A stretch of DNA of 64,000 nucleotides from Roseiarcus sp037446355 (GTDB lineage Bacteria > Pseudomonadota > Alphaproteobacteria > Rhizobiales > Beijerinckiaceae), in the NCBI GenBank assembly GCA_037446355.1, contig JBBIIT010000001.1, positions 124,001 to 188,000 of the forward strand, given 5' to 3'. Under the pieces are notes generated by a model. It did not search any database and was not told the origin of the DNA. It saw nothing but the letters and a program-made list of their open reading frames with translations. Of this stretch, positions 56,791 to 64,000 are shown piece by piece; positions within the stretch are counted from its first letter, which is position 1; every line of letters begins with the position of its first letter. The translations under genes were made by a program, and so were the position numbers.

Positions 56791-57243
56791 CTACGACGAC
56801 CCGGTCGACCCAAATCCATTTGAGCCGCGGGCGCTCAGCGCGAGGCGGTCGCTGCCCACCACAGCAACGCGCTCCACACGACAAATCACGAGTTGCGCAA
56901 TGCGCGCCCCGCGATGCACCGAAAATGGTTTTTGGCCAAAATTGATTAGTATGACGCCGATTTCGCCGCGGTAGTCCGCGTCCACTGTCCCCGGACTATT
57001 GAGGACCGTTATTCCATCCTTGAGCGCCAACCCGGAACGCGGGCGGACCTGCGCTTCGAATCCACGCGGCAACTCCATACTGAGGCCCGTCGGAATCAAG
57101 GCGCGTTCGCCGGGATTCAGAACTGTCGCCTTATCCACCGAAACAGCCGCGACGAGGTCCAAACCGGATGCATCTTCACTCTGAAAAGCCGGTAATGGCA
57201 AGCCCTCGGCATGTGGAAATTGTCGGAAATGGACCGTAATCAT
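56791..57243 (-). CDS. dut: Deoxyuridine 5'-triphosphate nucleotidohydrolase
   Basis: This 150-residue protein has all five dUTPase motifs: SGLDLVAAV, PRSGLALKDGI, NSPGTVDADYRGEIGVILIN, RIAQLVI and the C-terminal RGSNGFGSTG that closes over the site. The homotrimer converts dUTP to dUMP, keeping uracil out of DNA. Start overlaps the coaBC stop by 4 bp, the conserved coaBC-dut order. Confidence 0.95.
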   Translation of the reverse strand: MITVHFRQFPHAEGLPLPAFQSEDASGLDLVAAVSVDKATVLNPGERALIPTGLSMELPRGFEAQVRPRSGLALKDGITVLNSPGTVDADYRGEIGVILINFGQKPFSVHRGARIAQLVICRVERVAVVGSDRLALSARGSNGFGSTGSS

Positions 57244-58493
57244 CGAATTCCCCTATCTAAGGAAGCGATGAGGGCGACCAATTTTTCAGCAACCTCCCGC
57301 TTGCTCATCCGTGGCCAGGTTTCGACGCCTGTATTGGAGACGACGTAAACTTCATTCTCTGCTCCGCCGAAGGTTCCGCTGCCCTCGGCGACGCTGTTGG
57401 CGACAACGAGATCGCAGCCCTTGCGGGTCAACTTAGCTCGCGCGTTGTCGAGGACGTTCTCGGTCTCGGCGGCGAAACCCACGACGACGCCCGGTCTTTC
57501 CGTTCCGGAACCCGCGATCTCCGCTAGAATATCGGGGTTCTCCGTCAAAGACAGCGTCGGGGCGCCGGTTCCCGACTTCTTCAGCTTGCGCGCTCCGACA
57601 TTTTCCACCCGCCAGTCGGCGACCGCTGCGGCGGCGACGAAGATGTCGGCGGGCAGCGCGGCCCGAACCGCCTCGTGCATCTGCCGCGCGGTTTCCACTC
57701 TTACGACGCGCACGCCCGGCGGGTCGGCGAGGGAAGTCGGTCCGCTGACCAGCGTAACGTCGGCGCCCACGCAAGCGGCGCTTTGCGCGATTGCATAACC
57801 TTGCAAACCCGAGGATCGATTGCCGATGAAGCGAACCGGATCGATCGGCTCGTAGGTCGGACCGGCCGTCACGACGACACGTTTGTCTTTCAGAAGATCT
57901 CTCGACGGGCTCGCGCTCGGCAGCGGGATCGCGGTCGGGCGGCGCAATTCCTCCTCCACGGCGGCGACGATGGCGAGCGGCTCGGCCATACGGCCCGGCC
58001 CGAACTCTCCGCAGGCCATGTCGCCGTCGTCCGGTCCGACGAACGCGATGCCGTCGCCGCGCATTATCGCGACATTGCGCTGTGTCGCCGGATGCAGCCA
58101 CATCCTCACGTTCATAGCCGGCGCGACGAGAACGCGCTTGTCGGTCGCGAGCAGCGTCGTCGACGCCAGATCGTTCGCCAGACCGTGCGCCATCTTCGCC
58201 AGCAAGTCGGCGGTGGCGGGCGCGACGACAATCAAGTCCGCCGACCGCGACAGCTCGATGTGTCCCATCTGCGCTTCGTCGGCGAGGTTGAAAAGATCGT
58301 CGCGCACGGCCGCCCCGCTGAGCGCGCCCGCGGAAAGCGGCGCGACGAACTGCTTGGCCGCAGCGGTCATCACGACGCGGACCCCGGCCCCGCGCTCGCG
58401 CAAACGCCTGATAAGATCGAGCGATTTGTAGGCGGAGACGCCCCCGCCGACGATCAACAATATCCGGGCCGAGGAAAGCAGGGACGGTTTCAT
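57240..58493 (-). CDS. coaBC: Bifunctional phosphopantothenoylcysteine decarboxylase / phosphopantothenate-cysteine ligase
   Basis: This 417-residue CoA-biosynthesis enzyme has an N-terminal flavoprotein decarboxylase domain CoaC (LLIVGGGVSAYKSLDLIRRL, PAMNVRMW, MACGEFGPGRM) and, from about residue 205, the CoaB ligase (VVTAGPTYEPIDPVRFIGNR, AAAVADWRVEN, VGFAAETEN). It turns 4'-phosphopantothenate and cysteine into 4'-phosphopantetheine. First gene of a coaBC-dut-Rrf2-cysK row. Confidence 0.95.
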   Translation of the reverse strand: MKPSLLSSARILLIVGGGVSAYKSLDLIRRLRERGAGVRVVMTAAAKQFVAPLSAGALSGAAVRDDLFNLADEAQMGHIELSRSADLIVVAPATADLLAKMAHGLANDLASTTLLATDKRVLVAPAMNVRMWLHPATQRNVAIMRGDGIAFVGPDDGDMACGEFGPGRMAEPLAIVAAVEEELRRPTAIPLPSASPSRDLLKDKRVVVTAGPTYEPIDPVRFIGNRSSGLQGYAIAQSAACVGADVTLVSGPTSLADPPGVRVVRVETARQMHEAVRAALPADIFVAAAAVADWRVENVGARKLKKSGTGAPTLSLTENPDILAEIAGSGTERPGVVVGFAAETENVLDNARAKLTRKGCDLVVANSVAEGSGTFGGAENEVYVVSNTGVETWPRMSKREVAEKLVALIASLDRGIR

Positions 58494-58639
58494 CGCAAAC
58501 CTAAAGACACGGATTCGCCGCTAGCTCGCCGCAAATGGACTGTGCATGGGTAGCACATTCCAAGCGCGGAAACAGGGATTGCGGAAAACCCCCGAGCTAA
58601 ATTGAATTTCATGGGGAACGAACGCGAGCCAAACCCTGT

Positions 58640-60172
58640 TCAGGCGGCGTGGCGGAGCGCGAACCACAGCAGCAGCGCGAGCATCAACGCCGCCGCCGCC
58701 CAACCCGCGCGCGATCGCGGCTCCATGGGCGCCGGCTTCGGCTCGTCCAACCGATCGATCCAACGGCCGAGCTTCTCCAACCGCACCGGCGAATCGCCGA
58801 TCTGGCGAACGAGTTGAGAGAGCCCGCGCCCGAGATCTTCGAGCTTGCCGCGCGGCCCCAGATTGTCGGCGATCCAGCCGCCGACCACGGGCTCCGCGGT
58901 CGCCCACATGTTGAGATGCGGATCGAGTTTGCGCGCGACGCCCTCGACGACGACCATCGTCTTTTGCAGCATCACCAATTCGAGCCGCGTCGTCATGTCA
59001 AACAGCGCCGTAACTTCAAATAGCAGCGTCAGCAATTTCGCCATCGATATCTGTTCGGCGGGGCGCGCATGGATCGGCTCGCCGATGGCGCGAATCGCTT
59101 GCGCGAAATCCTCGACGCGATAGATATGCGGCACATAGCCGGCCTCGAAATGCACCTCGGCGACGCGCATGTAATCCTTGCGGATGAAGCCGAACAGGAT
59201 TTCGGCCAGGAACCGCCGCTCCTTGAGGCCGAGGCGGCCCATGATCCCGAAATCGAGCGCGACGATGCGCCCGTCGGCGTCGACAAGAAAATTGCCCTGG
59301 TGCATGTCGGCGTGAAAAAAACCGTCGTGCAAAGCGTGTTTGAGGAAGGATTGAATCAGGCGCCGCCCGAGCGCCGGCGGATCGAAGCCGAGGCTCGCCA
59401 GCTTCGCCGGGTCGGTCATTGGCGCGCCCTCGATCCATTCCATCGTCAGGATTTCGCGCGTGGTGCGGTCCCAGTCGATCCTGGGCGCGCGGAATTCCGG
59501 ATCGGTCTCGAGATTTTCGGCGAATTCCGTCGCCGCCGCCGCTTCAAGGCGAAAATCCATCTCCATCCGCACCGAGCGCGCCAGCGTCTCGACCACCTCC
59601 ACCAATCGCAGGCGTCGCAGGTCCGGCGCCAAACGCTCCACGGTCCGGGCGGCGTAAAACATATCGGCCAGATCGCGCGCGAAGCGGCGCTCGACGCCCG
59701 GACGCAGGATTTTGACTGCGACCTCGCGCTCGGCGCCGTTGTCGCGCACTCGGGCGCGATGGACCTGGGCGATCGAGGCCGCCGCGACCGCTTCGCCGAA
59801 CTCTGCGTAAACCGTGTCGATGGGCGCCTCGAACGCCGCCTCCACCCGCGTGACGGCGATGGCGCGCGTCGAAGGCGCCATCCGATCCTGCAAGCGTTCG
59901 AGCTGGGCGACGACCTTGGCGCCGACGATGTCGGGGCGGGTGGCGAGGAACTGGCCGAGTTTCACATAGGATGGACCGAGCCGGTCGATCGCATTGGAGA
60001 GCCCGGAAACACCGGTGGCGCCGCCGCGCGCGATCAGGTTGGCGAGCGCGAGCGCAGGCCGGGCGAGCGGCGGCAGCGCGCGCGGATCGACGCCGACGAA
60101 GGCCCCTTCGCGCGCGAGCACGAATCCGGCGCGCGCCAGCCTGACGGCGTGACCGATGTTCGTCAGCGGCAA
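58640..60172 (-). CDS. ubiB: Ubiquinone biosynthesis kinase-like protein UbiB
   Basis: This 510-residue ABC1/ADCK-family protein has the KxGQ motif PSYVKLGQFLATRPD, an Ala-rich nucleotide loop AAASIAQVHRARV, VAVKILRPGVE, DMHQGNFLVDADG and LDFGIMGRLG. One or two helices close the C-terminus (AALMLALLLWFAL). It is an ATPase needed for ubiquinone synthesis at the inner membrane. The start is TTG, 2 bp after ubiE, so the two are co-transcribed. Confidence 0.94.
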   Translation of the reverse strand: MPLTNIGHAVRLARAGFVLAREGAFVGVDPRALPPLARPALALANLIARGGATGVSGLSNAIDRLGPSYVKLGQFLATRPDIVGAKVVAQLERLQDRMAPSTRAIAVTRVEAAFEAPIDTVYAEFGEAVAAASIAQVHRARVRDNGAEREVAVKILRPGVERRFARDLADMFYAARTVERLAPDLRRLRLVEVVETLARSVRMEMDFRLEAAAATEFAENLETDPEFRAPRIDWDRTTREILTMEWIEGAPMTDPAKLASLGFDPPALGRRLIQSFLKHALHDGFFHADMHQGNFLVDADGRIVALDFGIMGRLGLKERRFLAEILFGFIRKDYMRVAEVHFEAGYVPHIYRVEDFAQAIRAIGEPIHARPAEQISMAKLLTLLFEVTALFDMTTRLELVMLQKTMVVVEGVARKLDPHLNMWATAEPVVGGWIADNLGPRGKLEDLGRGLSQLVRQIGDSPVRLEKLGRWIDRLDEPKPAPMEPRSRAGWAAAALMLALLLWFALRHAA

Positions 60173-60174
60173 GT

Positions 60175-60933
60175 TCAGAGCTTCCAGCCGGAGTGAATGG
60201 CGACGACCCCACCGGTCAGGCGCGTGTAATCGACGCGCGCGAAGCCGGCGGCCGAGATCATGTCGGCGAAGGCTTCAGGAGTCGGAAACTGGCGGATCGA
60301 TTCGACGAGGTAGCGATAAGGCGCGCCGTCGCCGGTGACGACCTTGCCGATCGCAGGAATCGCCGCGTCGGAGTAGAAATCATAAATGCGATCGAGCACC
60401 GGGACGTCGACGCGCGAGAATTCCAGGCAGAGAAAACGCCCGCCGCGTTTCAGCACGCGATAGGCTTCGTTCAACGCCAGTTGAACGCGGGGCACGTTGC
60501 GAATGCCAAAGGCGATCGTATAGCCGTCGAAAGTCGCATCGGGCAGAGCCAGCGCCTCGGCGTTGCCCTCGATGAACTTGACGCGCGCCCCATCCTTCCG
60601 TTTGGCCGCGCGCTCCTCGCCGACCCGCAGCATATCGGCGTTGACGTCGAGAACCGTCACTTCGGTCTCGGGCCCGCCCGCGGCGGCGATGCGGAAGGCG
60701 ACGTCGCCGGTGCCTCCGGCCACGTCGAGATGGCGATAGGGGCGCCCCTTCGGCGGACGCGCCTTGGCGACCAGTATGTCCTTCCAGACCCGGTGCAACC
60801 CCATCGACATCAGATCGTTCATAAGGTCGTAGCGATCCGCAACCTTATGAAAGACCTCGTCCACGAGGCCCTGCTTCGCGTCCAGCCGGACGGTTTGCGC
60901 GCCGAAATGGGTTTGCTCGGACTCGAACGACAT
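60175..60933 (-). CDS. ubiE: Ubiquinone/menaquinone C-methyltransferase UbiE
   Basis: This 252-residue SAM-dependent methyltransferase has YDLMNDLMSMGLHRVWKD, the SAM loop LDVAGGTGDVAFRIA, AFGIRNV and LEFSRVDVPVLDRIYDFYSD. It methylates the benzoquinol ring carbon in ubiquinone synthesis. ATG 60933 has ggag 7 bp upstream and fits family length; the frame extends to 61020 without homology. Confidence 0.95.
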   Translation of the reverse strand: MSFESEQTHFGAQTVRLDAKQGLVDEVFHKVADRYDLMNDLMSMGLHRVWKDILVAKARPPKGRPYRHLDVAGGTGDVAFRIAAAGGPETEVTVLDVNADMLRVGEERAAKRKDGARVKFIEGNAEALALPDATFDGYTIAFGIRNVPRVQLALNEAYRVLKRGGRFLCLEFSRVDVPVLDRIYDFYSDAAIPAIGKVVTGDGAPYRYLVESIRQFPTPEAFADMISAAGFARVDYTRLTGGVVAIHSGWKL

Positions 60934-61090
60934 CGATTTCTCCACTCGCGCGACCATAGACCGCGCCGAGGCGTCAAGCCAGTTCCCCATCGTCCGATCT
61001 TGGCGCCGATCCGCCGTCAAGCCTTGCGCTGGCCGGACGTTATAGATATGAGACGTCAGCCGAATCCGGCCTAAAGCCAGACCTTCGCGC

Positions 61091-61166
61091 GCCGCCTTAG
61101 CTCAGCTGGTAGAGCACCTCATTCGTAATGAGGGGGTCGGGGGTTCGAATCCCTCAGGCGGCACCA
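61091..61166 (+). tRNA. tRNA-Thr (anticodon CGT)
   Basis: A complete cloverleaf can be folded: acceptor gccgcct/aggcggc, D arm gctc..gagc, anticodon stem cctca/tgagg with loop ttcgtaa (anticodon CGT at tRNA positions 34-36) and a T arm with ttcgaat. Discriminator A and CCA are encoded. It decodes ACG threonine codons. Confidence 0.97.
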
Positions 61167-61385
61167 GCTATCCAATTCAGATCATAGCGGTTTTTGTCGT
61201 TGACGCGCGTGAGGCGCGCCTTTGCGCGGTCGCGCGAAGATGGACAAACTTTCATCTTGGCGCGCCTGGAATTCATCTGCCCGCCCTCTTTCGGCCACGC
61301 TTGGCCAGACTATATGGAGGCGTCGCGGCGCTTTGTCGCGACACCGGAGCCCGGCCTTGAACCGGGTCGCCGACTGGAGGGCCAA

Positions 61386-62291
61386 ATGGCAGCCGCTTTG
61401 CCGCTGATCGCCGGAGAATCCGGCCTTTCTCGATATCTTGCCGAAATCAAGCGTTTCCCAATGCTGGAGCCGCAAGAGGAATTCATGCTCGCCAAGCGCT
61501 GGCGCGAGCATGGCGACCGCGAGGCCGCACACAAGCTCGTCACTTCTCACCTGCGCCTCGTGGCCAAGATCGCCATGGGCTATCGCGGCTACGGCCTGCC
61601 AATCGGGGAGGTGATCTCCGAGGGCAACGTCGGCCTGATGCAGGCTGTCAAGCGATTTGAACCGGACAAAGGCTTCAAGCTCGCGACCTACGCCATGTGG
61701 TGGATCCGAGCCTCGATTCAAGAATACATCTTGCGCTCTTGGTCGCTCGTCAAAATGGGCACCACGGCGAGCCAGAAAAAGCTGTTCTTCAACCTGCGCA
61801 AGGCCAAGAGCCGCATTTCCGCGCTCGACGAGGGCGATCTGCGCGACGACCAGGTCGAGACCATCGCCAAGCGACTCGGCGTCGCCAAGCAAGATGTGAT
61901 CGACATGAACCGGCGCCTGGGCGGCGACGCCTCGCTGAACGCCCCGTTGCGCGAGGAAGGCGAAGGCGAATGGCAGGACTGGCTCGTCGACGATAGCGCG
62001 AGCCAGGAGACCATACTCGCCGACCGCGAGGAAAGCGACGCGCGCCTCGGCGCGCTGCACAATGCGCTTAGAGTGCTCAATCCGCGCGAGCGGCGCATCT
62101 TCGAGGCGCGCCGCCTTGCCGAGGATCCGGTCACGCTCGAGGAACTTTCGACCGAATTTGGCGTTTCGCGCGAGCGCGTGCGGCAGATCGAAGTGCGCGC
62201 TTTCGAAAAGGTGCAGGCTGCGGTCAAGGCCGACGTCGCGCGCGCGCAGGTTCCCGGCAAGCGCCCCTTCGCGGCGCTCCCGTCGCCGTAG
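61386..62291 (+). CDS. rpoH: RNA polymerase heat-shock sigma factor RpoH (sigma-32)
   Basis: This 301-residue sigma-70-family factor has region 2 (VTSHLRLVAKIAMGYRGYG, NVGLMQAVKRFEPDKGFKLA, TYAMWWIRASIQEYILRSW), the RpoH box QKKLFFNLRKAK that marks the heat-shock class, and region 4 (LSTEFGVSRERVRQIEVRAF). It directs transcription of chaperone and protease genes. The ATG at 61386 follows ggagg by 5 bp and matches the family start; the frame extends upstream to 61194 without homology. A 219-bp leader separates it from the tRNA. Confidence 0.96.
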   Translation: MAAALPLIAGESGLSRYLAEIKRFPMLEPQEEFMLAKRWREHGDREAAHKLVTSHLRLVAKIAMGYRGYGLPIGEVISEGNVGLMQAVKRFEPDKGFKLATYAMWWIRASIQEYILRSWSLVKMGTTASQKKLFFNLRKAKSRISALDEGDLRDDQVETIAKRLGVAKQDVIDMNRRLGGDASLNAPLREEGEGEWQDWLVDDSASQETILADREESDARLGALHNALRVLNPRERRIFEARRLAEDPVTLEELSTEFGVSRERVRQIEVRAFEKVQAAVKADVARAQVPGKRPFAALPSP

Positions 62292-62395
62292 GGCGGGCGA
62301 ACGGCCGGTTCACACTAGCGTCAGGTTAATCCGCGATTGTGCGCGGGGGCGGAAACTCGCCCGCGACGGCGCGGTGGGAGTGGGTTATGCTGAAC

Positions 62396-62419
62396 GTTCG
62401 CGCCGCGTCGCGCGCGAAC
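62396..62419 (+). other. Hairpin in the leader of the 62445 gene
   Basis: GTTCGCGC and GCGCGAAC form a perfect 8-bp stem around an 8-nt loop, ending 25 bp before the ATG and just ahead of the ribosome binding site. No T tract follows, so it is not a terminator; it could be an RNA structure or protein site. Confidence 0.4.
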
Positions 62420-62444
62420 GATTCACTATCTGAGGGGGATTCTC

Positions 62445-63950
62445 ATGTCGCCGCACTTCACGAACTGGCGGATTCGCGCCGCGCTTTTGGCGGGCGTCGC
62501 TTCGATGGCGATGAGCGTCGCCGCCGAGGCCAAGGATCTGTCGGCGACCCCTGACGGCGCGAAAAAGATCGTCGGATTTTTCGAGACTTTCGCGGGCAAA
62601 GCCGCGAGCGCGCCGCCCGCTCTGGTCGTGACGCCCGAGGGAAGCGACTATCTGATCGCGATCGACATCGCCGCGATGACCACGACGCTGAAATCGGCCG
62701 GTGTTTCCTACGAATCGGCGATCGTCAAGATGAAGGCGTTCGAACAGGACGACGGCGGTTGGCGCGTCGAACAGAGCGACTTTCCGCCGATAAAGGGAAC
62801 GCACAAGCAGGGCGACGCGACCATCGACACGAGCGTTAGCGTCAGCGGATTGAAGAACAGTTTCGTGATCGATCCCAAGCTCAACTGGATTCGCAGCGCC
62901 GACGGCGGCGCCGATAAGGCGTCGATCGCCATGCACGGCCCGGGAATTCAGGAGACGATCGAAGCGGGCGCGATGAAAGCGACGATGACGGGCAAGGCGG
63001 GCGGCGACGGCGCACTGACCTCGACGGCGCGAGAGAGCCTGGGCGCCTTCAATCTGAATTTGGCGGTGGACCCAAAACTCGCCGACCCCAACTCGGCCAA
63101 GTCGGACGCCAAGCCGGTCAACGTCGTCGCCAACGCCGCCGGCGCCGCGGTCGATGCGAAACTCGACGCATCCAAATGGCAATCGCTGGTCGATCTCTGG
63201 AAATTCTGGGCCGCTCATCCCTCGCGCGCGGAACTCGCAGCCAACGAGCCGACCTTGAAGGCGCTTCTGAGTGCGGCGATTGTCGGATCCACCGCATTCG
63301 ACGAGAGCATCGCATTGCAGAAATTGTCGGTGCAGACGCCGCAGGGCGCGGTGGCGTTCGACGCGGCGAAAGTGGGAGTCGGCGGCGCGTTCGCGGGTCC
63401 GTCGAGCCGGTTCGAAGAGCATTTCAGCGCCAACGGCCTCTCGCTTCCCCCGGGCCTGGTGCCGGACCAATATAAGGACTTGGCGCCGACTTCGATCGAG
63501 ATCGGCTTCAAAGCGAGCGGCTTCGACGCCGCCGCCGCCGCCGCCGAAGCGATCGCGGACATGCATCTTGCGGGCGACGCGCCGCCGCTCTCGAAGGAAG
63601 ACCACGACAAAGTCATGGCCAAATTCGTCGGAAGCGGCCCGATCGTTGTCGACATCGCCCCCTCGCGCGTTGTCGCGCCGCTGCTCGATATCGCATTCGA
63701 CGGGCAGGTGCGCTATGAGCACTCGAAGCCGACCGGAACGGTCAATCTGCATGTGAAGAATTTTGACAAGACCATGACCGCGCTGAAGGCGCTCGGCCCC
63801 GCGGCCGAGAAGCAGATGGTTCCGGTGATGGCGATGGCCAAAGGCCTGGGCAAGAGCGAAGCCGACGGCACGATGACCTGGGTCGGAGAGATCGGCGCCG
63901 ACGGCGTGATGAAAGTGAACGGCTTGCCGCTCGGCAAGGCGCCCTTCTGA
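62445..63950 (+). CDS. Exported protein of unknown function
   Basis: This 501-residue protein was not recognised. It has a signal peptide (about 1-28, cleavage near AAEAKD) and no later membrane helix, so it is probably periplasmic. The rest is a long Ala/Asp/Lys/Gly-rich chain with many short beta-like stretches (LVVTPEGSDYLIAIDIAAMT, WIRSADGGADKASIAMHGPG) and no cysteine in the mature part that I could see. The pattern of repeated alternating strands and linkers suggests several related beta domains. A strong gaggggga ribosome binding site precedes the ATG. Confidence 0.75.
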   Translation: MSPHFTNWRIRAALLAGVASMAMSVAAEAKDLSATPDGAKKIVGFFETFAGKAASAPPALVVTPEGSDYLIAIDIAAMTTTLKSAGVSYESAIVKMKAFEQDDGGWRVEQSDFPPIKGTHKQGDATIDTSVSVSGLKNSFVIDPKLNWIRSADGGADKASIAMHGPGIQETIEAGAMKATMTGKAGGDGALTSTARESLGAFNLNLAVDPKLADPNSAKSDAKPVNVVANAAGAAVDAKLDASKWQSLVDLWKFWAAHPSRAELAANEPTLKALLSAAIVGSTAFDESIALQKLSVQTPQGAVAFDAAKVGVGGAFAGPSSRFEEHFSANGLSLPPGLVPDQYKDLAPTSIEIGFKASGFDAAAAAAEAIADMHLAGDAPPLSKEDHDKVMAKFVGSGPIVVDIAPSRVVAPLLDIAFDGQVRYEHSKPTGTVNLHVKNFDKTMTALKALGPAAEKQMVPVMAMAKGLGKSEADGTMTWVGEIGADGVMKVNGLPLGKAPF

Positions 63951-63953
63951 GCC

Positions 63954-64000
63954 TCAACGCGCCTGCGCAATCGCGCGGGCGGCCAAGGCCGCCAGCGCCG
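63954..64000 (-). CDS. Possible C-terminal end of a gene entering from the right edge
   Basis: An open frame reads in from the right edge on the minus strand and ends ALAALAARAIAQAR-stop, 3 bp from the upstream gene's stop. Composition is helix-like and the convergent layout is normal here, but 14 residues are too few for identification. Confidence 0.3.
   Translation of the reverse strand, partial: ALAALAARAIAQAR

Noticed and set aside
61167..61196. Terminator after tRNA-Thr (GCTAT..ATAGC then GGTTTTTG)
   Set aside because: Only a 5-bp stem with a 12-nt loop; too weak to call.

Overview
The window is chromosomal DNA of a high-GC alphaproteobacterium, most likely of the Hyphomicrobiales (Rhizobiales), possibly near Beijerinckiaceae/Methylocystaceae. 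This rests on coding style (many GTG/TTG starts, 4-bp overlaps), a rhizobial-type porin, a split ccmIEFH cytochrome c cluster beside a FeuPQ-like two-component system, a PleC/DivJ-type kinase, a CtrA-type site, and the neighbourhood UDG / ETF-QO / TPR / ispE. There are about 58 protein genes and one tRNA. No phage, transposase, CRISPR array or obvious island was seen. One scaffold gap of 100 N lies at 21879-21978.

Layout. 1-9629: truncated aminotransferase, periplasmic metallo-beta-lactamase-fold protein, ccmIEFH, a PepSY/response regulator/histidine kinase unit and a secreted trypsin-like protease. 9630-17639: porin with a Pho-box-like leader and a strong terminator, a YcgN-type cysteine cluster protein, a class A penicillin-binding protein behind a TTAA-N7-TTAA site, a DUF1214/DUF1254 pair, a histone-deacetylase-like hydrolase and a NUDIX hydrolase. 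17650-23504: SDR and enoyl-CoA hydratase, then purine breakdown (PuuE-UraD fusion plus guanine deaminase) running into the gap, with a PleC-type kinase coming from the other side. 23661-31156: GST, a caspase-fold protein without its catalytic residues, a HIBADH-family dehydrogenase, mobA, an orphan TRAP-type binding protein, and an SSF symporter with a 56-residue DUF3311 partner. 31254-41048: a uracil-DNA glycosylase lacking two Fe-S ligands, ETF-QO, TPR lipoprotein-like protein, ispE, an esterase and a sugar-transfer pair (GT39 plus GT2-GtrA). 41102-51000: ArsR/SRPBCC pair, deoB-HIT, the yejABEF peptide importer interrupted by a small palindromic element, and nudC. 51022-64000: a histone H1-like small protein, MFS transporter, hemW, AGE epimerase, cysK with an Rrf2 regulator, dut, coaBC, ubiB, ubiE, tRNA-Thr(CGT), rpoH and an unrecognised exported protein.

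Most genes are housekeeping: cytochrome c maturation, ubiquinone, CoA, isoprenoid, cysteine and nucleotide metabolism, and envelope building. The most interesting points are the pseudo-caspase, the altered Fe-S site of the uracil-DNA glycosylase, several operator-like sequences (Pho box, CtrA box, Rrf2/cysK palindrome, ArsR palindromes) and the element inside the yej operon. No wholly new multi-gene system could be demonstrated.
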